DNA from: JADJNY01 sp046349615
Lineage (GTDB): Bacteria > Planctomycetota > UBA1135 > GCA-002686595
NCBI GenBank assembly: GCA_046349615.1
Contig: JAXMBZ010000021.1
Span: 1 to 32,469, forward strand
Length of the DNA: 32,469 bases
Direction: 5' to 3'
A program made the translations under genes and the position numbers. Positions 14,820 through 23,076 of the stretch are shown piece after piece. The number at the start of each line of letters is the position of its first letter. Position 1 is the first letter of the stretch. Below the pieces are notes generated by a model. It saw only the letters and a list, made by a program, of their open reading frames with translations. It was not told where the DNA came from and searched no databases.

Positions 14820-17800
14820 CCAGATCACGCGGAGGCCGTTCGTGCTGTTCGAGAGGAAGTTGCACGGACCGGCGTTGTTGCGATAGACGACCTGGTAGAA
14901 GCGCTGGCCGGGGGCGCCGACGCCGCCGAGGAGGCTGATCGGCGTGCCCGGGAAGCCCAGGGCCGAGGTGCCGCCCGACGCGATGCGCGTGCCGAGACGC
15001 ACGAGCGAGCCGTCGAGGCACTGGAGACCGTCGTTGAACGGCACCGTGCCGAGACCGCTGCCCGCCGACGCCGTGCCCTGGATGAACAGGGCCGACGTGA
15101 CGCCCGGCATGCTCGACGCCGTCAGGGTCAGACCGTCGCCCGAGAGCGAGGTCGGGCCCGTGCCCGCGAGGAGCGCACCGTTGCCGGTCGAGTTGACGCA
15201 GCCGCGCTGCACGCCGATCGCGACGTTGTTGCCGCAGGGGCAAGCCGGACCGCCGTTGGCAGCGCCGTCGCCGAAGCAGAAGGCCACGATGCCTTCGCAC
15301 TCGTCGGGAACGCTGTTGGCGTTGAGGTCCTGGCTGCCGCCGCCGGCGATGTCGCACGAGTCAGGGATCTGGTTCAGGTTGCAGTCCGGTTCCCCTTCGC
15401 ACGCGTCGCCGATGAGGTCGCCGTCGCAGTTCGCCTGCGAGGGGTTCGCCACCGACGGGCAGTTGTCGCACGCGTCACCGACGGTGTCGGCGTCCGCATC
15501 GTCCTGCGTCGCGTTCGCGATCGTCGGGCAGTTGTCGAAGCAGTCGGCGACGCCGTCGCCGTCCGCATCGAAGCCCTCGTCCGTGGACGCGTTGCAGTTG
15601 TTGTCCTGGCCGTCGCAGACTTCCGTGGCGGCCGGGTTGATGCCGGCGTTGCCGTCGTTGCAGTCGAGCGCGTTCGACACGTAGCCGCTCGGAGCCGAGC
15701 AAGCCTGCGTCGTCGAGCCCGCGTTGCCGTAGGTGTCGCCGTCCGCGTCCGCGTAGAACGTGAGCAGCACGCCTTCGTCGATGCCGGTGTCGCAGTCGTC
15801 GTCGACGCCGTTGCAGACTTCCGTCGCACCGGGGTTGACCGCGGCGTTGCCGTCGTTGCAGTCCGTGTTGTCCGACACGTAGCCCGAGGGCGCCGTGCAG
15901 GCGAGGACCGAAGCGCTCGGGTTGCCGTAGAGGTCGCCGTCCGCGTCGGCGTAGAAGGTCGACTGGACGCCTTCGTCGGTGAAGGTGTCGCAGTCGTCGT
16001 CGATGCCGTTGCAGACTTCGGTCGCGTTCGGGTTGACCGCGGCGTTGTTGTCGTCGCAGTCCGTGTTGTCGGTGACGAGACCCGCGCCGCCGCAGGACAG
16101 GATGCCCGCGCCCGCACCGAACGTGTCACCGTCGACGTCCGCGTAGAACGTCGCCGGAGCCGTCAGGGCCGGGTTGGTCGGGCAGCCGTCGAAGCAGTCC
16201 GGCGTGAGGTCGCCGTCCGTGTCGACGAGCGTCTGGCTCCACGTCAGCGTGAACGGCGAACCGCCGCCGGCGTTCGGGGCCAGAGCGCCCGCGGTCGCAA
16301 CGCGGACGAGGTAGGTCGTCCCAGCCACCGCCGTGAAGCTCGCTTCCGAGCCCGGGCTGCAGCCGAGCGACGCGCCGTTGTCGTTGCACGCACCGGCCAG
16401 CATGTTGCCGGCGGTCGTCGTCGGGCAGGCCGTGTGGACCGACACGATCGTGTCGAACGTGCCGCACGTACCGAAGGTGACGCTGCCGTCGCACGTGGCC
16501 GTCCACGTGTACCAGACGTCCCAGTACGTGTTGGCCGTCGCGCACGTCGCGAGGGTCGGCGAGGTGATCGTGCTGTTGTCACCCGTGGCGCCGACGAGCG
16601 TGCCGGCGATCGAGCCGGTCGCGCCCGTGACGAGCGTCGCGTTGCCGCACAGGTCGTTGACCGGCGTCGGATCCGCGGTGACGTTCAGCGTGAACGTGCC
16701 CGTGCCCGTGCCGAAGCCGTGGACCATGACGAGGTAGGTCTGGCCGGCCGTGGCCTGCCAGGCGACCTTCGACTTGAACGCGGCGTTGATGTCGTCGTTC
16801 ATCGTGACGCAGGTCAGCGCCCCGCAGCTACCGGTGTAGACCGTGAGCTTCGAGTCGTGGCTCGCGTTGAGGACGTCGGCGTAGATCGTCTGGTTGACCG
16901 GCGAGGTCACCGTGTACCAGACGCTCGGGGCCGTGACGGCCGTGTTGCCGCCGCGGTCCGCGACACCCGGGCCGTCGCACACGGGCGGCGTCGGGGCGTC
17001 GAGGGTCGCACCCACGGTCGTGCCCGCCGTCGCCGACGGGATGCCGACCGCGACCGCGCCGCAGCAGTTGTCGTTGAAGCCGCTCGTGCGAACGCGAACG
17101 TTGAACGCGCCGCCACTGCCGATGTTCTTGTCGGACACGCGGATGCGGTACGTCCCAGCGGCGAGGTTGATCACGCCGATGGAGGACGCCGGAGCCGTGA
17201 CGAAGCACGCCACGCCGTCGTCGTTGCAGGCGATCTCGGTCCCGCCGCAGGTGGCGTAGAGACTGAGGACCGTGTCGATCGCCGAACCGGCCGTGTCGAT
17301 GAGGACGTCGGACGCGGTCGCCAGCGTGAACTGGTACCACACGTCACGACCGGTCGGGTCGCAGGTCGACGTGCCGTCGTTGGTCGCGTTCTGCGTCGAT
17401 CCGGCCGTCGCCGTGCCGATCGTCAGCGTCGCCGCGGACGCGCAGAGGTCGTTCGCGGGCGGGCCGCCGATCGAGACGCTCAGCGTGTACTGGTACGTCG
17501 TACCGCCCGGCATCATGCCGCCGAACACCGTGCCTGCGGTCGGGGCGCCCTGGAGACCGACGCCGCCGACGACGAGGATCTGGTACCAGGTACCCGCCGT
17601 GACGGTGCTGTTCAGGGTCTGCACGCCGGTCGCACAGCGAGTGAGCAGGATCGGCGTATTGCCGATCGCCGTCGAGGGGCACACCCCGCCCGCGGAGAGC
17701 GATGCGAGTTGAGCCTGCGCCTGCGCGCCGAGCGTGTCGATCGTGATCGTGATCGGGCCGCTCGTCGTGGCCTGGAAGCGATACGCGTCGACGTCACGGT

Positions 17801-20234
17801 TGCCCGAGATCCCGCGAGCCGTGCCGCGGAGGATCGAGGGGGTGACGCCGGGCGTCGGGATGTCCGTAAAGCGGTTGGGCGAGGTCGCGCAACCGTCGTT
17901 GGTCGCCGGGCCGTAGGCGGGCTCGACTTCCGTGAACGGACCCGCGGTGCCCGTGCAGATCGCGATCGGGAGGCCCGTCCCGCACGGAGCGCCGTCGGTG
18001 ATGTTGAGCGTCAACGTTCCCGTCGACGCCGAGACCGCGAAGGGCGCGATCCAGACGAGGTACTGCTGGCCCGCGATCGAGCACCACGTCGCCGAGGCTT
18101 GCGTGCCCGTGCAGCTCGGACCGTTGTCGTCGCCGCTGGTGACGACCGTAAGACCGTCACACGTGCCGGCGAGGACGATGAGCCGGCTGTCGACGCTCGG
18201 CACCGTGGCGCACAGCGAGGCCGTGAGCTGGTTCCCGTTGCCCGTCAGCGAGTACCACAGACCGCGGCTCGAGCTCATGCCCGACGGCGAGACGCCGCTG
18301 GCCGTGGGGTTCGACTCCGCCGTCGCGCCGGTCAGGTTGCCGAGCGTGGTTGACGGGATCGCAATCGGCTGCGCGCCGAAGCAGTTGTCGTTGTCCGGAG
18401 CGGACGCCGGCGTGACGACGATGTTGACGTACGACGCGCCGGACTGGCCGCCGTTGACCGCCGAGATCGGCAGGGCGTAGTTGCCCGCGACCGCACCGGC
18501 CGGGATCGTCGTCGCCAGGGTGAACAAGCCGTCGTTGGCGATCTCGTCACCGCTCGTGCCGTTGTCGACCAGCGCAGCCGTGGCCGAGCCACCGAGCGCG
18601 GAGAGGTCGACCGTCACCGTCGTGCCGGCGAGCACGTCGCTCGTGGCGCAGCGGAAGGGCGAGGCGGTGAACACGATCGGGAACGTGGGCTCCTGCGTCA
18701 TCGGCAGGGCCGTGCCGATCACCGACAGACCCAGAGACTGGGCCGTGCTGGTGTTCCTCGGCGCGGGGAAGCCGACCGACCAGTCGGCGTTGCTGACGTT
18801 CGTGTCGTTCGCCCCGCAGTTGTTGCGGTACACCGACACGCAGGTGCCCGGTGCGGGGGCGTTGCCCGCGGCCGCGAACGTGCCGCCAGCGGCGGCGGCA
18901 TCGTTCCAGTTCGCCACGCCGACACCGACGAAATCCATCAGCGTCGGGTTCGCGGTGTACGTCGGAACTCCCGTCGTGAGGATCGTCGCCGTGTTGACGA
19001 GCGCGACCTTGAAGTCCGTCGCGGACATCGCGATCGTCCCGGTCGCCTGCGGCGCCGGGAGCGAGGGGACCGAACCGGCGCCCGCGGCGCCCGCGGCTTC
19101 CTGCACGAGCAGGTAGCGGCCGGGGCCCAGGACCGTGGCGGCCGGGATCGCGGTCGTGTTCGCGACCGTCGGCGTACCGCTCGAGGACATGTACTGCACG
19201 GACCAGCCCGAGATGTCCTGCGCGACCGGACCGGCGTTGTAGAGCTCGATGTAGTCGTTGAGGATCGGCGCGGCCGCATTGCCGCCGGCGCCGTAGACCT
19301 GGCTGATCTTCACCTGGGGCGCGCCCACGGTGATGTTCATGTTGCCCGTGCCGCCCGACGACGTGACGTAGGTGCCGAGCTGGATCGTGTACACGGCGCC
19401 CGGCGTGAAGCCGAACTGGACCCGCGACTGGAGGCTGCAGGTGTCGTCATTGCACGCGACCGGCGCGACGACCGGGCAGCCCGCGCCCGCATAGACCGCG
19501 ATCTTCGTGTCGACGCTCGTCTGCGAGCACGTCTCGATCGTCGCGATTCCGTGCGACGACGGAGCCGTCCACGTGTACCAGACGTCGTGCGCGATGCCGA
19601 GCTGGCTGAAGAAGTTGCAGTTCGCGTTCGTCTGGCCTTGGGCGCTGGTCGTCGCCGCGGCGTTCGAGAACGGGAAGAGGCCCGTGCCCGAGATCGCGGT
19701 GGCCGCGGCGCACTCGTCGTTCGCCGGCGGGACGGGAGGACCGCTGATGTCGAAGGTGCCCGAGAACGGCGCGCCGAAGCTCGGGTAGTTGCCCATCCCG
19801 ATCAGGTACTGGGTTCCGGAGACCGCGGTGAACGAGGCCTGGGAGACGGAGCCGCACGAGTCGTCGCTGCACGCGACCTGCGTCGTGGGGGGGCACGCTC
19901 CGGTCGCCCAAACTTGCAGCACGGTGTCGGTCGTGACGCCGCCGCTGCAGAGGCTGACGATCGTGGTGCCGCTGACCGGCGCCGTCCAGAGGAACCACAC
20001 GTCGTTCTGCATCGTCGCGCAGGATCCGGCGTTGGACCCCGTCGCGGTCAGCGTGCTGACCGGGAACGTGCCGAAGGCGTTGCCGATGTCTTGTGCGGTC
20101 GAGCAATCGTCCGAGCCTTGGGCGCGGGCACCGCTCGTGGTGGCGAGGACCGCGAGGCCCAGCGCGCCGAAGGTCGCGAGCGAGGGCAGCACGCGTGTGC
20201 CGCGACTCGGCGGACAGGAAGAGATAGAGGTCAT
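14811..20234 (-). CDS. Giant secreted modular protein: PPC-like repeats, lamin-tail domain, MopE and calcium-binding repeats, shared C-terminal module
   Basis: An 1807-residue exported protein. The ATG at 20234 has AAGGA 5 nt upstream; the signal peptide is cleaved after GARA near residue 38. Residues about 40-305 hold two PPC-like beta-sandwich units (NDxC...DVWYxWTAP...DT...ACNDD...Y.I.lG). About 307-500 is a lamin-tail-like domain (VKISQVYGAGG, NDYIELYNAG, GWSVQY, RYLLVQ). Then come an Ig-like stretch and about five more PPC-like units (about 620-1350). Residues about 1361-1550 are three MopE-type repeats (TFYADxDGDxYG, DCxDxNAxxxPxATEVCxGxDxxC), and 1550-1645 are thrombospondin-3-like DxDxDG calcium sites with DNCP. 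The last 155 residues are the CPCG module ending in GLRVIWTP. It is probably a large surface or extracellular adhesion or matrix protein that binds calcium; function is inferred from domains only. It stands alone between a long leader and a strong terminator. Confidence 0.87.
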   Translation of the reverse strand: MTSISSCPPSRGTRVLPSLATFGALGLAVLATTSGARAQGSDDCSTAQDIGNAFGTFPVSTLTATGSNAGSCATMQNDVWFLWTAPVSGTTIVSLCSGGVTTDTVLQVWATGACPPTTQVACSDDSCGSVSQASFTAVSGTQYLIGMGNYPSFGAPFSGTFDISGPPVPPANDECAAATAISGTGLFPFSNAAATTSAQGQTNANCNFFSQLGIAHDVWYTWTAPSSHGIATIETCSQTSVDTKIAVYAGAGCPVVAPVACNDDTCSLQSRVQFGFTPGAVYTIQLGTYVTSSGGTGNMNITVGAPQVKISQVYGAGGNAAAPILNDYIELYNAGPVAQDISGWSVQYMSSSGTPTVANTTAIPAATVLGPGRYLLVQEAAGAAGAGSVPSLPAPQATGTIAMSATDFKVALVNTATILTTGVPTYTANPTLMDFVGVGVANWNDAAAAGGTFAAAGNAPAPGTCVSVYRNNCGANDTNVSNADWSVGFPAPRNTSTAQSLGLSVIGTALPMTQEPTFPIVFTASPFRCATSDVLAGTTVTVDLSALGGSATAALVDNGTSGDEIANDGLFTLATTIPAGAVAGNYALPISAVNGGQSGASYVNIVVTPASAPDNDNCFGAQPIAIPSTTLGNLTGATAESNPTASGVSPSGMSSSRGLWYSLTGNGNQLTASLCATVPSVDSRLIVLAGTCDGLTVVTSGDDNGPSCTGTQASATWCSIAGQQYLVWIAPFAVSASTGTLTLNITDGAPCGTGLPIAICTGTAGPFTEVEPAYGPATNDGCATSPNRFTDIPTPGVTPSILRGTARGISGNRDVDAYRFQATTSGPITITIDTLGAQAQAQLASLSAGGVCPSTAIGNTPILLTRCATGVQTLNSTVTAGTWYQILVVGGVGLQGAPTAGTVFGGMMPGGTTYQYTLSVSIGGPPANDLCASAATLTIGTATAGSTQNATNDGTSTCDPTGRDVWYQFTLATASDVLIDTAGSAIDTVLSLYATCGGTEIACNDDGVACFVTAPASSIGVINLAAGTYRIRVSDKNIGSGGAFNVRVRTSGFNDNCCGAVAVGIPSATAGTTVGATLDAPTPPVCDGPGVADRGGNTAVTAPSVWYTVTSPVNQTIYADVLNASHDSKLTVYTGSCGALTCVTMNDDINAAFKSKVAWQATAGQTYLVMVHGFGTGTGTFTLNVTADPTPVNDLCGNATLVTGATGSIAGTLVGATGDNSTITSPTLATCATANTYWDVWYTWTATCDGSVTFGTCGTFDTIVSVHTACPTTTAGNMLAGACNDNGASLGCSPGSEASFTAVAGTTYLVRVATAGALAPNAGGGSPFTLTWSQTLVDTDGDLTPDCFDGCPTNPALTAPATFYADVDGDTFGAGAGILSCGGAGLVTDNTDCDDNNAAVNPNATEVCNGIDDDCDTFTDEGVQSTFYADADGDLYGNPSASVLACTAPSGYVSDNTDCNDGNAAVNPGATEVCNGVDDDCDTGIDEGVLLTFYADADGDTYGNAGSTTQACSAPSGYVSNALDCNDGNAGINPAATEVCDGQDNNCNASTDEGFDADGDGVADCFDNCPTIANATQDDADADTVGDACDNCPSVANPSQANCDGDLIGDACEGEPDCNLNQIPDSCDIAGGGSQDLNANSVPDECEGIVAFCFGDGAANGGPACPCGNNVAIGVQRGCVNSTGNGALLAGTGPTSLSGDGLTLTASSMPGVTSALFIQGTASAGSGLGTVPFNDGLQCLDGSLVRLGTRIASGGTSALGFPGTPISLLGGVGAPGQRFYQVVYRNNAGPCNFLSNSTNGLRVIWTP
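15585..16155 (-). repeat. Three tandem ~190-nt coding repeats (MopE-type)
   Basis: Inside the 1807-residue protein gene, three units of about 63 codons each repeat with high DNA similarity, for example gtcgccgtccgcgtc and cagtcgtcgtcgatgccgt or near-identical forms. Each unit encodes one MopE-type motif with four Cys and many Asp/Asn residues. In MopE of methanotrophs such proteins bind copper; the family also appears in large surface proteins of other bacteria, where the metal is not established. High DNA identity suggests recent duplication and possible copy-number change. Confidence 0.8.
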
Positions 20235-20583
20235 GGGAATCCTTGTCTCCATGGATGAAAGGGCAAGCCTCCTCCCGACGTGCGGAACGATGGCTCCGCA
20301 AAGAGCTCCTGAATTCCGTGGGGGGGAGACGGTCTTCCAATTCTCCCCCTGGATGGAGCGAAGGCACAAGGTGTCCCGGCGGTTTTCGGGCGTGATTGCG
20401 CCCGAAATCAGGAGTCGAGGCGGGCAGGGCTAGCGCTCGCGTGAGGGTTGCTCGTCATTCGAGCGACAGAGAATCGGAAGCGGGCGCGCCACTTCGGAGC
20501 CAGTCCACCTCCGTCGTCGATTCGAGATAGACTTGCGAACGCGAGTGTTCCTCCGCCCGGACCGCTCGCTGGAGTCACCGCCG
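20235..20583. promoter_or_regulatory. Divergent control region with two inverted repeats
   Basis: This 349-nt non-coding stretch separates the 1807-residue protein gene (-) from the small membrane protein gene (+). It holds two inverted repeats: GGGGGAGA with TCTCCCCC (20322-20349, 12-nt loop) and TTTCGGGCG with CGCCCGAAA (20384-20407, 6-nt loop). It also has a purine-rich GGGAGGAGG on the minus strand near 20268, too far from the start to serve as its ribosome-binding site. I see no clear sigma70 promoter on either strand and no gene. The first repeat probably lies in the mRNA leader of the big gene; the second could be an operator or a leader hairpin. Confidence 0.45.
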
Positions 20584-21099
20584 ATGAATCGCCTCGTTTT
20601 GGCTGCCCTCGCGCTCGTCGCCGTCGGGGGCGGCGCCTACTACTTCGTGATGACCCGGCCGGCCGTCGGCCCAGGGGAAGGCGCGCCGCCGCTTCCTGCC
20701 ACCGGGGTGGTCGAGCCGTCCGCGGTCTCGACTCCGCGTGCCGAGCTCGTCGATCCCAAGCTGAGTTCCTCCGCTCGCACCCAACTCGAGCGCTCCCAGG
20801 ACCCTGCGGTCGGCGCTCCGACCCCAGAGAAAACCGCCTCGCAGCAACCCAAGGCGTCTCCCGCGCCCAACGCGGGACCTCCGGCGATCCCTTGGTCCTT
20901 GCCTCCGATCCCCGACGCCGATGAAGGCGCCCTCCTCGAGAAGTACGGGAACGCGACTCCCGAGGAACGCCGGCAGGCCCTCGAATCGCTGACGCTCACC
21001 TACAAGGACGCCGCGTCGGGCCTGCTCAAGAACTCGGAGCAGCTCATGAAGGAGCTCGAGATCGAGATGCAGTGGCTCGAGGGCCACCTCGACCCGTGA
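20584..21099 (+). CDS. Small membrane-anchored protein of unknown function
   Basis: A 171-residue protein I do not recognise. An N-terminal hydrophobic segment (about residues 3-23, LVLAALALVAVGGGAYYFV) is a signal anchor. It is followed by a long Pro/Ala/Ser-rich linker (about 26-110) with no fold features, then a charged helical region (about 115-171) rich in Glu, Leu and Lys that looks like a coiled coil. The layout suggests a periplasmic tether or a partner of an envelope complex, but no motif supports a specific role. The start is ATG 20584, giving the hydrophobic segment right at the N-terminus; GGAG lies about 9 nt upstream. The gene before it is divergent, and the PilZ gene follows 154 nt later on the same strand. 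Confidence 0.7.
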   Translation: MNRLVLAALALVAVGGGAYYFVMTRPAVGPGEGAPPLPATGVVEPSAVSTPRAELVDPKLSSSARTQLERSQDPAVGAPTPEKTASQQPKASPAPNAGPPAIPWSLPPIPDADEGALLEKYGNATPEERRQALESLTLTYKDAASGLLKNSEQLMKELEIEMQWLEGHLDP

Positions 21100-21192
21100 G
21101 CCCGCGTCTTGCGCGTGCTCAGGCCCGGTCCTCCGGGTCCGATCATCCGCGGGTCCTGGGAGCGGGCGGACGCGCGTGAGCCCGGGTCAAGC

Positions 21193-21213
21193 GTCGACCC
21201 CGGGTCGGTCGAC
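21193..21213. other. Perfect 7-bp inverted repeat upstream of the PilZ gene
   Basis: GTCGACC and GGTCGAC flank a 7-nt spacer, 41 nt upstream of the PilZ gene start. This could be an operator for a dimeric regulator or a hairpin at the end of the preceding gene's mRNA; no T-run follows it. Confidence 0.35.
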
Positions 21214-21253
21214 AGTTCGCGTGAGGGATGCTCTGCACCCGACCCCCGGAACC

Positions 21254-21556
21254 ATGATCGACCCCGACTCCGACCCCGAACGGACCCTGCACGAGCTCGA
21301 CGTCGACGAGCGCCGGCGCCATCCCCGCTACTCGAGCGCCGCCGCGGTCTCGATGCGGCTCGAATCGAGCGTGTTCGAGGGCGTCGCGGAAAACGTCTCC
21401 ACGGGCGGCGTCCTGTTCTTCAGTCGAGGCGACGTGCCGGTGACGCTCGTGATCGAGGAGCACGGGGAGCGCGTCGAGCGTCGGGGCCGGCTCGTCCGTT
21501 CTCAGCGGATGCGCGGCGGCCGCGTCGGTTGGGCCGTCGAGTTCGACCCGAGCTGA
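21254..21556 (+). CDS. Stand-alone PilZ domain protein
   Basis: A 100-residue cytoplasmic protein made of a single PilZ domain. The c-di-GMP-binding signature is present: the RxxxR-type RRRHPR near residues 18-23, and the second motif NVSTGG (a D/NxSxxG form) near 51-56, then alternating beta-strand residues ending in GWAVEFD. PilZ proteins bind cyclic di-GMP and alter motility, polysaccharide synthesis or gene expression through partner proteins. With no partner domain, this one must act through another protein. ATG 21254 is preferred over the GTG at 21176 because the upstream 26 codons are composition-poor and no signal is needed; the ribosome-binding site is weak. It converges on nuoN. Binding of c-di-GMP is inferred from the motif, not shown. 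Confidence 0.85.
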   Translation: MIDPDSDPERTLHELDVDERRRHPRYSSAAAVSMRLESSVFEGVAENVSTGGVLFFSRGDVPVTLVIEEHGERVERRGRLVRSQRMRGGRVGWAVEFDPS

Positions 21557-21583
21557 GCGTCCGAGTCGACTCTCCGAAACGAC

Positions 21584-21607
21584 GCGAGCCGCGGTGACGC
21601 GGCTCGC
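21584..21607. terminator. Terminator hairpin with GNRA loop at the end of the nuo operon
   Basis: GCGAGCCGCG pairs perfectly with CGCGGCTCGC around the tetraloop GTGA (plus strand). On the minus strand, downstream of nuoN, the stem is followed by GTCGTTTCGG. It lies between the converging PilZ (+) and nuoN (-) genes and probably ends both transcripts. Confidence 0.75.
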
Positions 21608-21633
21608 CGTGCTTCGGGCCTGCGAACTCGAGC

Positions 21634-23076
21634 TCAGCCGAGGAAGGCGAGGAACCACCCGGGCGCGAGGCCGAGGAGGAGCACCATCGCGGCGCAGAGA
21701 CCGGTCGCGAGCGCGGCGGGGAGCCGCTGCTCGTTCGCGAAGCGGCGACCCTCGAGCTCCTTCTGCATGTACATCGCGATCACGACGCGCAGGTAGTAGC
21801 CGAGCGCGACGACCGACATCAGCACGCCGATCACCGCGATCGCGATCATGCCGGAGCGCACCGCGACGGAGAACACGAGGTACTTGCCGAGGAAGCCGCC
21901 CGTCGCGGGGATGCCGCCGAGCGAGAGCATGAACAGCGCGAGCGCCGCCGCGACCGCGGGCCGACGCGAGGAGAGTCCGCGCAGCGTGTCGAGCGTGACG
22001 GGACCGCCGAGCTCGCTCTCGAGCAGCGCGACGAGGCCGAACGCGCCGCCGGCCGTGAAGACGTACGCCGCCATGTAGTAGAGCGCCGCGTTCAGCGCGC
22101 CGTCGAGCTTCTGCGGATCGCCGGCGAGGTAGCCCGCGGCCGCGAGCAGGATCGTCCCCGCGTGCGCGATGCCGGAGTACGCGAGCATTCGCTTCAGGTC
22201 CGTCTGCACGAGCGCGCCGAGGTTGCCCGCGGCCATCGTCGCGACCGCGATCACGCCGAGCGTCGTCGCCGCGCTCGCCGGCAGCAGGAACGCCGCGTTG
22301 AGCAGGAACGCGAAGCCCGCGGCCTTCGTGCCCGTCGCCATCAGGCCGGTCACGGGCGTCGGGCTGCCCTGGTACACGTCGGGCACCCAGAGGTGGAACG
22401 GGAACACGCTCACCTTGAAGAAGAGGCTGCCTGCGATGAGCGCGATCCCGAGGATCGCGAGCGGCGTGCCCGCGCCGTGCGCGCGCATCTCCGCGAGCGA
22501 GATCGTGCCCGTGCCCGTGTACAGCAGCGCCGCGCCGTAGAGGAAGATCGCGGCCGCGAACGCGCCGAGCACGAAGTACTTGAGGCCCGCTTCGACCGAG
22601 TCGTTGCGCGAACGGCGGAAGCCCGCGAGCGTGTAGAGCGGCACGGAGAGCAGCTCGAGGCCGACGAAGAACGTCAACAGGTCCTGCGCGCCCGCCATCA
22701 GCATCATGCCCGCGGTGCTGCAGAGGAAGAGCACGTCGTGTTCGGCGAGGAACGCCTTCTCCTCCTCGTAGTAGCGCTGCGCGAACGCCCAGGCGATCAG
22801 CGCGCTCGAGAGGAAGAGCAGGCCCCACATCGCGGTCTTCGGGCTCGACACGAACGAGTTCGAGAAGAGCTCGAGCGTCGGGTGCGAGAGGAGCCGCACC
22901 TCGAAGAACGCGGCGACCGCGATCGACGCGACGAAGAGCGGCGCGCGCAGGCCCTTGCCGCCCGGGACGATGTCCGCGAGGAGCAGGAGCATCGCTCCCG
23001 CGCACAGCGTCAGGAACGGCGCGAGCGCGAAGAGCGTGGTCTCGTTGACGAGCTGGCGGAGGAAGTCGGGGGTCAT
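21634..23076 (-). CDS. nuoN: NADH-quinone oxidoreductase subunit N
   Basis: A 480-residue antiporter-like membrane subunit of complex I, one of the three proton-pumping subunits (with NuoL and NuoM). It has about 14 membrane segments with the family pattern. The central region has LKRMLAYSGIAHAG, typical of NuoN, and the conserved charged Lys/Glu residues in membrane helices such as FFKVSVFPFHLWVPDVYQG. Length fits the family. The start ATG at 23076 overlaps the nuoM stop by 4 nt (ATGA), so its translation is probably coupled to NuoM; AAGGTGAG also lies upstream. It is the last gene of the nuo operon and is followed by a hairpin terminator. Nothing odd was seen. Confidence 0.96.
   Translation of the reverse strand: MTPDFLRQLVNETTLFALAPFLTLCAGAMLLLLADIVPGGKGLRAPLFVASIAVAAFFEVRLLSHPTLELFSNSFVSSPKTAMWGLLFLSSALIAWAFAQRYYEEEKAFLAEHDVLFLCSTAGMMLMAGAQDLLTFFVGLELLSVPLYTLAGFRRSRNDSVEAGLKYFVLGAFAAAIFLYGAALLYTGTGTISLAEMRAHGAGTPLAILGIALIAGSLFFKVSVFPFHLWVPDVYQGSPTPVTGLMATGTKAAGFAFLLNAAFLLPASAATTLGVIAVATMAAGNLGALVQTDLKRMLAYSGIAHAGTILLAAAGYLAGDPQKLDGALNAALYYMAAYVFTAGGAFGLVALLESELGGPVTLDTLRGLSSRRPAVAAALALFMLSLGGIPATGGFLGKYLVFSVAVRSGMIAIAVIGVLMSVVALGYYLRVVIAMYMQKELEGRRFANEQRLPAALATGLCAAMVLLLGLAPGWFLAFLG

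Noticed and set aside
15585..16155. Regularly spaced repeats that might be a CRISPR array
   Set aside because: The repeats are coding (MopE units of 63 codons), ~190 nt long, in frame with the protein, with no short spacer-repeat structure or cas genes.
14811..20369. A longer start (upstream Met codons at 20369 and 20252) for the 1807-residue protein
   Set aside because: The ATG at 20234 has AAGGA at the right distance and is followed by a normal signal peptide; the others lack a ribosome-binding site and would bury it.
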